From assembly GCF_024218795.1 (NCBI RefSeq), contig NZ_CP100400.1, forward strand, positions 434,001-498,000: a stretch of DNA of 64,000 bases, given 5' to 3'. The stretch comes from Halorussus aquaticus. Lineage in GTDB: Archaea > Halobacteriota > Halobacteria > Halobacteriales > Haladaptataceae. Every line of letters starts with the position of its first letter. Position 1 is the stretch's first letter. Position numbers and translations under genes: made by a program. Under the pieces are notes generated by a model. It was given only the letters and a program-made list of their open reading frames with translations. It did no database searches and was not told the origin of the DNA. Below, one piece after another: positions 42,786 to 51,920 of the stretch.

Positions 42786-44228
42786 TCAGAAGTCGGTCAG
42801 TCCGGCCTGACCGTCGTCGCCGTCGTCCCCGCTGGCTTCGACCGCCGGGTCGGCGGCCTGTCCGTCCGAGTCGTCGCTCGCGTCGGCGGCGTCGTCGCCG
42901 CGCTGGGACCCGAAACTGCCCTCGAACGCGCCCCCGGAGTGTTCCACGGCCGCCTTCTCCCGGAGGGTCTGGGCCTCCTCCACGATGTTCTGGACCTTGT
43001 TCGTGTCCTTGCCCGACCCGGTGACGAACGAGACGTGTTCGGCGTCGAGGTCGTACTTCGCGGTCATCGCGACGGTCATCTCGCGGTTCTTGCAGTGGTG
43101 GGTCATCGCGGCGAGGAACGGCATCATCTCCCGGCGGGCCGTGGACATGCTCACGCCCTCGGTCTCGGCTATCTTCCGGGCGACGTAGTCGCGCTTGCGC
43201 CGGTTGGCCTTCGAACTCCCGAGTTTCCGCCAGTAACTCGGCGGGCCGTACCGGGTTCGGCCGCCCTTCTCGCCGTCGCGAGACGCCGCGACCCCGGCCG
43301 CGACGTTGTCGGTGGCGTAGCGCCACATCGAGTAGTCCTGCGTGGCCCGGACCCGGCCGAGCCACTTGTCGGCGTTCGAGAGGAAGTCGTAGGCGGTGGC
43401 GAGTTCCGCGCCCTCGTAGTCTTTCGGCACGTTGTCCTCGACCCAGTTCAGCAGGTCGTCGGGGGTCTCGTCCACGTCGTAGGACTGCTGCAGCGCGCTC
43501 TGGGGGTCCTCCTCCTTGAACACCGCGTCGAGGAACTCGAAGATACCGCTGGTCCGGTCGCGCTCGCCGGTGACGTTCACGTCGTCCTCGGTGAGTCGCT
43601 CGCTGGTCTCGGCGATGGCCTGCAGGTCGTTGACCGCCGACCGGAGGTCGCCGTCATTCTTGTCCGCGATGGCCCGGAGCGCCGCTTTCTCGTACTCGAT
43701 GCCCTCCTCCTTGCAGATGTGCCGGAGCGCGGGCACGATGGAGCGGGCGTAGACGTCCCGGAACTCGATGGTCTCGCAGTTGTTCCGGAGCGTCTTCGAC
43801 ATGTCGTAGAACTCGTTGGCGATGAGGACCATCGGCTGTCCGGCGTCCTTGACGACGTCGGTGATGGCCTTCGACCCGCCCCGATCGACGTTGCCGTGGA
43901 GGTTGTCGGCCTCGTCCATGATGACGAGTTGTCGCCCGTCGGCGCTCCCGGTGAGCGCCTGATTCTTGGCGGCCCCGCCCGCCAACTTCTCGACGACGTC
44001 GGCGGTCCGGGTGTCGCTGGCGTTCAACTCGATGGTCGGCCAGCCCATGTCGTTTGCCAGCGCGTGGGCCGCGGAGGTCTTGCCCACGCCCGGACTGCCG
44101 TGGACGATGACGGTGTCGCGGTGGTCGTCCCACGTCTCGGCCCACTCGCGCAGTTGGTCGCGGGCCTTGTTGTTCCCGCGAATCTCGGAGAGGGAGGAGG
44201 GCCGATACTTCTCGGTCCAGTCGGTCAT
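42786..44228 (-). CDS. rfcL: Replication factor C large subunit
   Basis: 480 residues from the ATG at 44228 (MTDWTEKYRPSSLSEIRGN). The AAA+ core has Walker A GSPGVGKT (44-51), Walker B VIMDEADN and a helical lid. A RFC-specific C-terminal region follows (PPSYWRKLG, KRDYVARKIAETEG). The very end, QAGLTDF, matches a PCNA-interaction pattern (Q-x-x-L-x-x-F), after a low-complexity acidic stretch. It loads PCNA on DNA with RfcS. The longer open frame upstream is not coding in character. It is divergent from the GCS2-like gene. Confidence 0.93.
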   Translation of the reverse strand: MTDWTEKYRPSSLSEIRGNNKARDQLREWAETWDDHRDTVIVHGSPGVGKTSAAHALANDMGWPTIELNASDTRTADVVEKLAGGAAKNQALTGSADGRQLVIMDEADNLHGNVDRGGSKAITDVVKDAGQPMVLIANEFYDMSKTLRNNCETIEFRDVYARSIVPALRHICKEEGIEYEKAALRAIADKNDGDLRSAVNDLQAIAETSERLTEDDVNVTGERDRTSGIFEFLDAVFKEEDPQSALQQSYDVDETPDDLLNWVEDNVPKDYEGAELATAYDFLSNADKWLGRVRATQDYSMWRYATDNVAAGVAASRDGEKGGRTRYGPPSYWRKLGSSKANRRKRDYVARKIAETEGVSMSTARREMMPFLAAMTHHCKNREMTVAMTAKYDLDAEHVSFVTGSGKDTNKVQNIVEEAQTLREKAAVEHSGGAFEGSFGSQRGDDAADASDDSDGQAADPAVEASGDDGDDGQAGLTDF

Positions 44229-44366
44229 TGGAGGGAGGTAGGTGCGAGCGGTGTTTAGTGGTTGCGGAGAGCCCTTCGACTCGTTGGTCGGAGCATCTCG
44301 GCGGAGATTGCTCGTGGTGTGTTCACACCGTACATCTAAGCGACTGGAACTCGCTGTATCTTTTTG

Positions 44367-45881
44367 ATGGAGGGGGTTATCGACCTCGTCAACCGTTCGC
44401 TGGGGGAGGCCGCGCGGAGAGAGTTCGACAGCCGCGTGGACGAGCAGGCCGACCGGATCACCGACGCGCTTCGCGCCGGGCAGTTCGACAACCCCGACTT
44501 CGGCCTCGGACTGGAACTCGAGGCCTACGCCATCGACGGGGAACACCGGGTCGCCCGAGTTCCCGATACCGTGTTCGACGGGAACTGCGAGCGAGAACTC
44601 GGCCTGCAGAGCGTCGAGTTCCAGACGGACCCGACGTCGTTCGACGGTGCGGGCATCGACGCGCAGGCGTCCCAGCTCCGCGAACGACTCCTGAGCGCGC
44701 GACGCGCCGCCGACCAAGAGGGGAGAGAGATCGTCCTCGACGCCATGTGGACGATACCGCCACCGGAGGGCACTCAGACGTACCTGACAGACCTGCGCGA
44801 GTCCGAAGGCGTGACCATCGCCGAGAACATGACTCCGTCGCCGCGATACTACGCAATCGACAACGACGTCTTGGCGCGGACGGGGGGAACGCTCACCCTC
44901 TCGGTTCCGGGGACGGAGCGTCAGTTCCCCTCGATTCTGTTCGAGTCGCTCGCCAACTCGATTCAGCCCCACGTCCAGGTTCCCGACGCGGAGGCGTTTC
45001 CGCGCTACTACAACGCCGCTGTCCGCACGCTGGGCCCGGTTCTCGCGTTAGCGACCAATTCACCGCTGTTGCCACCGGACCTCTACGACACCGACGAGCC
45101 GTACCGACTCGTGGACGAGACCTATCACGAGCTCCGGATTCCGGTGTTCGAGCAGTCGGTCAACTCGGCGTGGGAGAAAGTTCGCTTTCCCAGCGGGATT
45201 CGAGGCGTGGGCGACTGCGTGGACAAACTCGTCGCCGACCCGACGTGTGCGCCGTTCCTCCGAGAGTGGCTCGCGGACGGCGACCGCGAGACGTTCGCGG
45301 ATCGGTTCTGGGAACTCGACCACAAGCGAGGGACGTACTGGCGGTGGCTCCGGGCGGTCGTCGGGGGTCAGCCGGTCGACCGGGGCGACCAGTGGTCCGT
45401 GCGCATCGAGTACCGGCCCCTCCCGACGCAGCCGACCATCGACGAGAACGTCGGATTCCAGTGTCTGGTCGCCGGACTCGTTCGCGGTCTGTGCGCGGCC
45501 GACCACCCGCTCGCGACCCTCGACCGCGACGCCGCCGAGCGGAGCTTCTACGAAGCGGTCGAGAACGGACTGGACGCCGAGATGGCGTGGATCACCGCCG
45601 ACGGCGACCATACGACGGACCGGGCCGTCGTCTACGAGGAGATGTTCGACTTCGCTCGTCGCGGCCTCCGAGAGCAGGGCGTTTCGTCGGACGCTATCGA
45701 GGCGTACCTCGGACCCATCGAGGCCCGCTGGACCGAACGCACGACTCCGAGCCGCTGGAAGCTGACCCGCGTCACCGAGCACCTCGACGCTGGAGAGCGA
45801 TTCGAGGACGCCGTCCGCGAGATGCAGACCGAGTACGTCCGTCGGTCGAAGACCGGAGAGCCGGTGGTGCAGTGGTCCTGA
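44367..45881 (+). CDS. GCS2-type glutamate-cysteine ligase-like protein
   Basis: 504 residues. Near the start GLGLELEAYAID and, soon after, LGLQSVEFQTDP are the ATP-grasp-like carboxylate-amine ligase patterns of the GCS2 family; the core runs on through RIEYRPLPTQPTIDE and a helical C-terminus. Haloarchaea use gamma-glutamylcysteine as the main thiol, made by GshA, which belongs to this superfamily but is shorter. This protein is distinct and longer, so it may make another gamma-glutamyl compound. The ATG at 44367 is used; a TTG one codon earlier is unlikely. Function uncertain. Confidence 0.65.
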   Translation: MEGVIDLVNRSLGEAARREFDSRVDEQADRITDALRAGQFDNPDFGLGLELEAYAIDGEHRVARVPDTVFDGNCERELGLQSVEFQTDPTSFDGAGIDAQASQLRERLLSARRAADQEGREIVLDAMWTIPPPEGTQTYLTDLRESEGVTIAENMTPSPRYYAIDNDVLARTGGTLTLSVPGTERQFPSILFESLANSIQPHVQVPDAEAFPRYYNAAVRTLGPVLALATNSPLLPPDLYDTDEPYRLVDETYHELRIPVFEQSVNSAWEKVRFPSGIRGVGDCVDKLVADPTCAPFLREWLADGDRETFADRFWELDHKRGTYWRWLRAVVGGQPVDRGDQWSVRIEYRPLPTQPTIDENVGFQCLVAGLVRGLCAADHPLATLDRDAAERSFYEAVENGLDAEMAWITADGDHTTDRAVVYEEMFDFARRGLREQGVSSDAIEAYLGPIEARWTERTTPSRWKLTRVTEHLDAGERFEDAVREMQTEYVRRSKTGEPVVQWS

Positions 45882-46047
45882 ATCCGCCGGGCACCCGGAG
45901 ATACCCCGCCCGAACGCCGATACTGTCGCGCGAAACGGACCGCTTTTCGGTGGACTCATCGGTGAGAGCGAGGGCGATGGTCGGCGGCGTGACCGGGCCG
46001 AGCGTCGCGCCGACACGGATAAGTTCACCACGGCCCACCTCTCGGGC

Positions 46048-46803
46048 ATGGAAATCGCCGTCCTGTCGGTCGGGGACGAGATACTCGCCGGAGACACCGT
46101 GAACACGAACGCGTCGTGGCTGGCCGACCGCATCGACGAGCGCGGCGGGAGCGTGCGCCGGATTCTGACGGTCCCGGACGACCGCGGAGTCATCGCCGAC
46201 ACCGTCCGGGAGTGGGCCGCGGCGTTCGACGCGGTGGTCGTCACCGGCGGTATCGGCGGGACGCCCGACGACGTGACGATGGAGGCCGTCGCCGACGGCC
46301 TCGACCGGGACCTCGCGGTGGACCGCGACGAGCGCGCCCGCCTCGAAGCGAAGGCCCGGCAGTTCCGCGAGGAGAACCCCGAACTGGCCGAGGACTACGA
46401 CATCGACCTCGACCTCGACGCCGCGGCGTCGCTCCCAGAAGGGAGTCGGGCGCTGGCCACCGACGCCGGGTGGGCACCCGGTTGCGTCGTCGAGAACGTC
46501 TACGTGCTGCCGGGCATCCCCGAGGAGATGAAAGCGATGTTCGAACTGGTGGGCGAGGAGTTCGGCGGCGACGTGGTCTCTCAGACGCTCTACACCCCCG
46601 AACCGGAAGGTGCGCTCGGCGACCGCTTGAACGAGGTCCGGGAGCGCTTCGACGCGTCGGTCGGGAGCTATCCGGGCGTGGGTTCGACGCCGGGCCGCCT
46701 GAAGGTCACCGGCACCGACGCTGAGACGGTGGCGGCCGCGACCGACTGGCTTCGGGACCACGTCGAAATCACCGACCCGCCAGAAGGCGACGCCGACGAC
46801 TGA
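46048..46803 (+). CDS. CinA N-terminal / molybdopterin-binding domain protein
   Basis: 251 residues. The MoCF-type fold is clear: LSVGDEILAGDTVNTNASWLA and VVVTGGIGGTPDDVTMEAVA are the GDE and GGTG signatures. The C-terminal amidase of CinA (NMN deamidase) is absent; instead the protein ends with a beta/alpha region (GSTPGRLKVTGTDAETV). In archaea this form is annotated competence/damage-inducible protein A, with suggested ADP-ribose or cofactor pyrophosphatase activity. Exact function open. Monocistronic. Confidence 0.82.
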   Translation: MEIAVLSVGDEILAGDTVNTNASWLADRIDERGGSVRRILTVPDDRGVIADTVREWAAAFDAVVVTGGIGGTPDDVTMEAVADGLDRDLAVDRDERARLEAKARQFREENPELAEDYDIDLDLDAAASLPEGSRALATDAGWAPGCVVENVYVLPGIPEEMKAMFELVGEEFGGDVVSQTLYTPEPEGALGDRLNEVRERFDASVGSYPGVGSTPGRLKVTGTDAETVAAATDWLRDHVEITDPPEGDADD

Positions 46804-47000
46804 GGCGACCGTCCCGGCCGACGGTCCGGCAGTGTCCCTCGGCCTCCCGGTGACGGACGGCGCGCCAGACGACGGCGGTACGACTACAAACGTCGCGCCA
46901 CACGGAAATACCGTGAACGTGATGTCCGTAACGGCCGAGAGACGACGACCGGGCGCACTCGAACGCCGAGAACCACGGTACTCCGTCCTCGACCGCACGC

Positions 47001-48011
47001 ATGGCTGAGGCGACCGCAATCGCACTCGACCTCGCTATCGTCGCCGCGAGTATCGGCGCGCTCTGGGTGGGTGCCAAGCTCCTCGTGGAGAACGCCGCAC
47101 GCATCGCCCGCCGGGCCGGGCTGTCGGAGCTGGTGGTGGGGCTCACCGTGGTGGGGTTCGGGACCTCGACGCCCGAACTCGCCACCTCCGTCGACGCTGC
47201 GCTCGTCGGCGCGGGCGACGTCGCCGTGGGCAACGTCGTCGGGTCTAACCTCTTCAACGTCGGCGTGGTGCTGGCGCTCGTCGGCCTCCTGAACCCGGTC
47301 CCGGCCTCGAGTGCGCTGGTTCGCCGGGACGGGCCGGTCGTGGTCGTAGCGGCGGTGCTGGCTGCCGCGGTCGTTCGGGACGGCGTCGTCGCCCGGGCCG
47401 AAGGGGCGGTGTTGGTCGTCCTGCTCGTCGGGTACGTCGGGTGGCTGCTCGCCCGCGGCGGCCCCGCCGACGCTCCGGAGGACAGTGACGGCGAGGTCGG
47501 CGGGCGCTCGACGGACACCGCGACCGGCGCTCAGACGAGTGAAACGACAGCGAACGGGGGTGTCGACCGATCGACGCTCCGGTCGGCCGCGGCGGCGGTG
47601 GGCGGACTGGCGGTGATCCTCGTCGGCGCGCGCTTTCTCGTCTCGTCGGCGACCGACCTCGCGCGGCTCGCGGGCGTCTCGGAGTGGGCCATCGGCGAGA
47701 CGGTGGTGGCCGTCGGCACCTCCACGCCCGAGATAGCGGCCTCCGTCGTGGCGGCCCGCCGGGGCAGCAGCGACATCGCAGCGGGGAACCTGCTCGGCAG
47801 CAACGTCTTCAACGTGTTGGGTATCTTGGGCGTCGCCGCAGTGGTCCGGCCGCTGTCGGTGTCGCCGGTCGCGTTCGACGCGGCGGTCTGGCTCGTCGCG
47901 CTGTCGGCGTTCGTCGTGGCGCTGTTGGCCACCAGAGGCCGTCTCACACGACTGGAAGGACTGGTCGCGCTCGCCGTCACGCTGAGTCGATGGGCGATCG
48001 ACGCGCTGTGA
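47001..48011 (+). CDS. Sodium/calcium exchanger family protein (CaCA)
   Basis: 336 residues, ten helices in two repeats. The alpha repeats VGFGTSTPELATSVDAAL (with GNVVGSNLFNVG) and VAVGTSTPEIAASVVAAR (with GNLLGSNVFNVLG) contain the paired glutamates that bind cations. A long acidic loop (about 155-192) separates the halves, like YrbG-type proteins. Exports Ca2+ in exchange for Na+ or H+. A few small amino acids differ between repeats. Alone on its strand. Confidence 0.9.
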   Translation: MAEATAIALDLAIVAASIGALWVGAKLLVENAARIARRAGLSELVVGLTVVGFGTSTPELATSVDAALVGAGDVAVGNVVGSNLFNVGVVLALVGLLNPVPASSALVRRDGPVVVVAAVLAAAVVRDGVVARAEGAVLVVLLVGYVGWLLARGGPADAPEDSDGEVGGRSTDTATGAQTSETTANGGVDRSTLRSAAAAVGGLAVILVGARFLVSSATDLARLAGVSEWAIGETVVAVGTSTPEIAASVVAARRGSSDIAAGNLLGSNVFNVLGILGVAAVVRPLSVSPVAFDAAVWLVALSAFVVALLATRGRLTRLEGLVALAVTLSRWAIDAL

Positions 48012-48048
48012 ACCCAGTCAGTGTCACCAGTCCCCATCCCCGGGCAAC

Positions 48049-48058
48049 GCTTTTAGTT
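48049..48058 (+). promoter_or_regulatory. TATA box ahead of the mini-ORF/GNAT genes
   Basis: GCTTTTAGTT, about 26 bases ahead of the ATG of an 11-codon ORF at 48080; implies the transcript starts at or next to that ATG. Confidence 0.45.
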
Positions 48059-48079
48059 CGGGCCTCCGACGCTCGAAGC

Positions 48080-48115
48080 ATGTCGACGGAGCGCGCCGCG
48101 GAGGCCGACCGATGA
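48080..48115 (+). CDS. Possible 11-residue leader peptide (MSTERAAEADR)
   Basis: A minimal open frame starting right where a leaderless transcript would begin, ending with TGA that overlaps the ATG of the next GNAT gene (ATGA). In haloarchaea a leaderless ATG recruits ribosomes efficiently, so this could couple translation into the GNAT gene, which has no obvious Shine-Dalgarno site. The peptide has no recognisable function. Confidence 0.35.
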   Translation: MSTERAAEADR

Positions 48116-48750
48116 CCGAGGGCGGCCTGTTCCTGGAGCGAATCGAGACCGAGCGACTGGAGTTGACGCCGCTGACGCCCGAGAACGTGGACGTGTTGGA
48201 GTTCTACCGTTGCGTCTCCCGCCGGAACCCGAACATCGGGGAGATAACCGAGTACCTCTCGTGGGACCCCCACGAGATGCCGAAAGAGACCGCGGAGTTC
48301 CTCGAATCCCGCACGGAGGCGCGGTCGGCGGGCGAAGACGCCGCCTACGTGATTCGTCCGAAGGAGGGCGAGGACGGCGCGGGGGAAATCGCGGGCGCGA
48401 CAGAACTCCACGCCGACTGGGAGCGCCTGACCGCGGTCCTCGGGACGTGGCTCCGCAAGCCCTTCTGGGGCCGGGGGTACTCCGGCGAACGCGCCGCGGC
48501 CCTGATGCGGGTCGCGTTCGAGCGCCTCGACCTCGAAGTCGTAGCCGTGACTCACCACGCGGACAACGACAAGTCCCGGCGGGCTATCGAGAAGTACGTC
48601 GCGGCCCACGGCGGCCAGCACGAGGGCCTGCTCCGGAACGCCGGACTCGCCCCCGACGGGCCGGTGGGCGTTCACCGCTACACGGTCACCCGCGAGCAGT
48701 GGAACGAAGCGACCGCGAACGACCGCAACGAGGGGGGCGATGGGAGATGA
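48112..48750 (+). CDS. RimJ/RimL-type GNAT acetyltransferase, tandem copy 1
   Basis: 212 residues. It starts ERIETERLELTPLTPENV, the RimJ/RimL N-terminus. The acetyl-CoA loop is FWGRGYSGERAAALM, followed by VTHHADNDKSRRAIEKYV. Enzymes of this group acetylate N-terminal residues or small amines. It is about half identical to the next gene, and both end with the same HRYTVTREQWNEAT sequence, so they come from a tandem duplication. Stop and start of the two overlap by four bases. Confidence 0.85.
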   Translation: MTEGGLFLERIETERLELTPLTPENVDVLEFYRCVSRRNPNIGEITEYLSWDPHEMPKETAEFLESRTEARSAGEDAAYVIRPKEGEDGAGEIAGATELHADWERLTAVLGTWLRKPFWGRGYSGERAAALMRVAFERLDLEVVAVTHHADNDKSRRAIEKYVAAHGGQHEGLLRNAGLAPDGPVGVHRYTVTREQWNEATANDRNEGGDGR

Positions 48751-49352
48751 CCGACCTGTTCCCGGAGCGCATCGAGACCGACCGCCTACTGTTGGAACGA
48801 CTCTGCCACGAGAAGGTCGATACCCTCGCGTTCTACGACTGCTTCGCGGCGGGCGTCGCCGACGAGCAGGTGTTCGAGTACGTCCCGCAGGACCCGTGGA
48901 ACACGCCGAAGGAGGCCCACGACCGCATCGACGACGCCGAGGAACGCTGGCGGGAGGGCACCGCCGCGGAGTACGTGGTGCGACCGACGGAGGGCGAACC
49001 CCGTGCCGGGGAAATCGCGGGTACCGCGCATCTCCACTGCGAGTGGGAGCGCCGAACCGGACGACTCGGACTCGTCCTGCGCAGACCGTTCTGGGGTCGA
49101 GGATACTCGGGCGAGCGGGCCGAAGCCCTGATGGAACTGACCTTCGACCGCCTCGGTCTCGAACTCGTCACGGCGGGGTTCAACGAGGGCAACGAACGGT
49201 CCGAGCGCGCCATCGAGAAGTACGTCGAGCGATTCGGCGGGCAGTACGACGGTGTCCTTCGAAACTGGGTCCCGATGGGCGACGAGGTGGACGACTTGCA
49301 CCGCTACACGGTCACCCGCGAGCAGTGGAACGAAGCGACGAAGGGGGACTGA
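48747..49352 (+). CDS. RimJ/RimL-type GNAT acetyltransferase, tandem copy 2
   Basis: 201 residues, paralogue of the preceding gene: ERIETDRLLLERLCHEKV, acetyl-CoA loop FWGRGYSGERAEALM, NEGNERSERAIEKYV and the same C-terminal HRYTVTREQWNEAT. The central and N-terminal halves differ enough to suggest a different acceptor. It is coupled to copy 1 through an ATGA overlap and is followed 15 bases later by a small zinc-type gene. Confidence 0.85.
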   Translation: MTDLFPERIETDRLLLERLCHEKVDTLAFYDCFAAGVADEQVFEYVPQDPWNTPKEAHDRIDDAEERWREGTAAEYVVRPTEGEPRAGEIAGTAHLHCEWERRTGRLGLVLRRPFWGRGYSGERAEALMELTFDRLGLELVTAGFNEGNERSERAIEKYVERFGGQYDGVLRNWVPMGDEVDDLHRYTVTREQWNEATKGD

Positions 49353-49367
49353 CGAGAACCGACCCCC

Positions 49368-49598
49368 ATGACCGACGAACGATTCGACGTTCACGACCAC
49401 CGGCACGCGCTGAAACTCCGCAAGGACACCGGCGACACCCAGTTCTGGGAGAACCGGAAGGGCCTCGACTGCCCGGCCTGCGGCGACGCCTTCTCGGACC
49501 TGCTGATTTCCGAGAAACGCAACAACAGGTTCAACTCGCCCGACGGTCGGTTCTGCGTCGTCCGCGAGTCCGACCGGATTCTCCTCTTCACCCACTGA
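49368..49598 (+). CDS. Small haloarchaeal protein ('flagella cluster protein' type)
   Basis: 76 residues. After FDVHDHRHALKLRKDTG and TQFWENRKGLDCPACG, with one CxxC pair, come the strands SEKRNNRFN and FCVVRESDRILLFTH. It resembles short proteins that haloarchaeal annotations call flagella cluster protein (DUF7385-like); there are no archaellum genes here, so the name is only a family label. It probably joins the GNAT transcript, and overlaps the convergent amidohydrolase by 11 bases at its end. Confidence 0.65.
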   Translation: MTDERFDVHDHRHALKLRKDTGDTQFWENRKGLDCPACGDAFSDLLISEKRNNRFNSPDGRFCVVRESDRILLFTH

Positions 49599-50778
49599 GT
49601 TCGCCGACGCCGAACGCGTCGCCCGCGACCACCTCGCCGCCCTTGACGACCGTCCTCGGGTCGCGGACCGCGCCGATGTCTTCGAGCGGGTCGTCGTCCA
49701 GCACGAGGAAGTCCGCGAAGGCCCCGGGTTCGAGGACACCGGCGTCTTCCAGTCCGACGACTTCCGCCGCCCTGCCGGTCATGGCGACGAGCGCGTCGTG
49801 GGGGTCCATCCCGTACTCCACCATGAACGAGAGTTCGGTGGCGTTCGTGCCGTGGTAGTTGAACGGCGTCCCGGCGTCGGTCCCCCCGACGATATCGACG
49901 CCCGCCTCGACGGCGGCCGCGAACGATTCGAGGTGGCGCTCGTACACGTCGTTGGTCTTCTGGAGCGCGTCGTCGGTCGCGTGGTCGGCGTTCCGGACGA
50001 TGTGGTAGGGGGCCGAGAGGGTCGGCACCAGCACCACGTCCTCGGCCACGAGCAGGTCGATGGTCTCCTCGTCGAGGAACGTCCCGTGTTCGATGGTGTC
50101 CACGCCCGCCTCGACGGCGGCGCGCGCGCCCGCCGCGCCGTGGGCGTGGGCCGCGACGTGGACGCCGCGGCGGTGGGCCTCGTCCACCAGCGCCGCCATC
50201 TCCTCGTCGGTGAACGCGGCCGAGTCGGGGTCCGTGCCGGGCGTCGTCACGCCGCCGGTCGCCATGACCTTGATGAACTCCGCGCCGCGCTTGACCTGCT
50301 CGCGGACCGCTCGCCTGCACTCGGTCGGTCCGTCCACCTCTTGCCCGAGGTGGTGGCCGTGTCCGCCCGTGATGGTGATGGACCGGCAGTTGGCGGTCAT
50401 GCGGGGACCGGCCACCTCGCCGCGAGCGACGTACTGGGCGAGGACTACGTCGAGGTCGCGCGCCCCCATCGCGCGGACGCCCGTGACGCCGGATTCGAGG
50501 GTCTTTCGGGCGTTGCCGACTTCGGTCAGCAGCAGTTCGGCGTCGTTCATCGCCATCACGTCGGCGACGGTGGCCTCGCCCGACAGCGAGAAGTGGACGT
50601 GCGCGTCCACCAGTCCCGGTACGACGGTCTTCCCGGAGAGGTCGTAGACAGGTTCGTCGCCTCCGGGGTCGGCGTCGCCCACCGCGTCGACTCGGCCGGA
50701 CTCGGGGTCGAACCGGAGCGACGCTCCTTCGAAGCGTTCGCCCCTCCCGTCCAGCACGCGGACGTTGCGAAGAATCAT
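49588..50778 (-). CDS. Amidohydrolase family protein (imidazolonepropionase/prolidase-like)
   Basis: 396 residues. Metal-binding features: DAHVHFS (HxH), FIKVMATGGV with the likely carboxylated Lys, AAHAHG, IEHGTFLD and GGTDAGTP. The N- and C-terminal beta-sandwich parts (1-55 and 340-396) are normal for the family. Many close relatives hydrolyse Xaa-Pro dipeptides or cyclic amides. The exact substrate is unknown. All metal residues look intact, so it should be active. Alone on its strand. Confidence 0.85.
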   Translation of the reverse strand: MILRNVRVLDGRGERFEGASLRFDPESGRVDAVGDADPGGDEPVYDLSGKTVVPGLVDAHVHFSLSGEATVADVMAMNDAELLLTEVGNARKTLESGVTGVRAMGARDLDVVLAQYVARGEVAGPRMTANCRSITITGGHGHHLGQEVDGPTECRRAVREQVKRGAEFIKVMATGGVTTPGTDPDSAAFTDEEMAALVDEAHRRGVHVAAHAHGAAGARAAVEAGVDTIEHGTFLDEETIDLLVAEDVVLVPTLSAPYHIVRNADHATDDALQKTNDVYERHLESFAAAVEAGVDIVGGTDAGTPFNYHGTNATELSFMVEYGMDPHDALVAMTGRAAEVVGLEDAGVLEPGAFADFLVLDDDPLEDIGAVRDPRTVVKGGEVVAGDAFGVGELSG

Positions 50779-50936
50779 TTGTAGGACGTTTCTGTCCCTG
50801 TCTCTTGAATCCCGCGAATAGTGATTTCACGTGGCACGCTTCGGTCCGCCCCCGTCACTGGAGTCGCAGTGTCCGGATGGTAACCGCGCCGTGGCAGGGC
50901 CACAAGATACTCCCGTCGGCCGTGGGACGCCGCTGT

Positions 50937-51530
50937 ATGTCTACGGCAGAGCGTGCGACTCGGAAGACCGACCGACTCGTCGGGCGCGCCACGCTGGCCC
51001 GCGGCGCGACTGCGGGCGTCGGGGCGTGGTTGCTCGGCTATCTGGTCGTCTACGTCTCGAAATCGGCGGCCGTCTCGGAGGCGCTGCAGGGCGTCGGGTT
51101 CGTCTCTCGACTGCTCGGCGGCGAGGCCGTTCCGGCGTGGAAGGGCGTGACGTGGCTCTTCCTCAACGCCCACTTCGTCGCCACGCGGTTCCCGACCATC
51201 GCGGGCGGAACCCGCACGGCGAACTTCGTGACCCGCGAAGGCGGGTCGGCGCTGACGCTGGCGCTCCCGGTCGTGCTCTTGCTCGCCGCGGGCGTCGTCG
51301 CGGCGTACGGTCGTCGCGGCGGACTCGCCGAACGGGCCGCGGCGGGTGCGACCGTCGCGCTCGGTTACCTCCCGCTCTCGGCGGCGGCCGCGTTCGCGAC
51401 CACTCACGCCATCGGGACCACCGAGGCAGCTATCTCGACCGACCCCGTGACCGCGGTTCTGCTCGCGGGCACGGTCTATCCCCTCGTCCTCGGCGCGGTC
51501 GGTGGAACCGCCGTCGGGTTAGCGGATTGA
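50937..51530 (+). CDS. Membrane protein, unknown
   Basis: 197 residues from the ATG at 50937 (MSTAERATRKTDRL). Four hydrophobic helices (about 24-39, 96-120, 135-155, 165-195) are separated by a soluble loop with VTWLFLNAHFVATRFPTIAG. No function seen. The longer open frame upstream (from 50805) begins in non-coding-looking sequence and is not used. Some haloarchaeal annotations call such proteins DUF7978, which fits but is not certain. Confidence 0.6.
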   Translation: MSTAERATRKTDRLVGRATLARGATAGVGAWLLGYLVVYVSKSAAVSEALQGVGFVSRLLGGEAVPAWKGVTWLFLNAHFVATRFPTIAGGTRTANFVTREGGSALTLALPVVLLLAAGVVAAYGRRGGLAERAAAGATVALGYLPLSAAAAFATTHAIGTTEAAISTDPVTAVLLAGTVYPLVLGAVGGTAVGLAD

Positions 51531-51793
51531 ACGCGGCGCTCGAACGACCGCTCCGAGTGGCGTCGGTTCGGCGGACACGGGCGCAGTCGGGTCGTCCGAG
51601 TACAGTTCTCGGTTAGTGATTACTTCCGCGACGCTAATCGTCTACTACCCCTCGGAAAGCGGAGCAGGAACACCACCGACCGTCGGTTACGTGGCGCGAG
51701 AAGACGAGTAAGGGCGGACAGAGATCTGACGATCGGAATTACTGTGCAAAACGTTCGCATACCACTAAAGGCCGGGCGTGTGACTGGTTCTCT

Positions 51794-51901
51794 ATGCAGA
51801 AGTTGTGTAAGTACTGCGGACAGGAACAGCCAATCGTGGAGACGGTCTCGTGGCAACTGAACCTGTGTAGCGAGTGCGGGAACTCGATAGAGAGCCAGTA
51901 G
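51794..51901 (+). CDS. Tiny zinc-ribbon protein (35 aa)
   Basis: 35 residues: MQKLCKYCGQEQPIVE, then LCSECGNSIESQ. Two CxxC pairs (C5/C8 and C25/C28) form one small zinc ribbon. It starts from an ATG about 30 bases past a CACTAAAGG TATA-like element (51761-51768). The frame, codon use and compact motif support a real gene of a class common in haloarchaea. No role known. The GNAT gene at 51921 converges on it from the other strand. Confidence 0.65.
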   Translation: MQKLCKYCGQEQPIVETVSWQLNLCSECGNSIESQ

Positions 51902-51920
51902 CCACGATTCGCGGTCGCGC

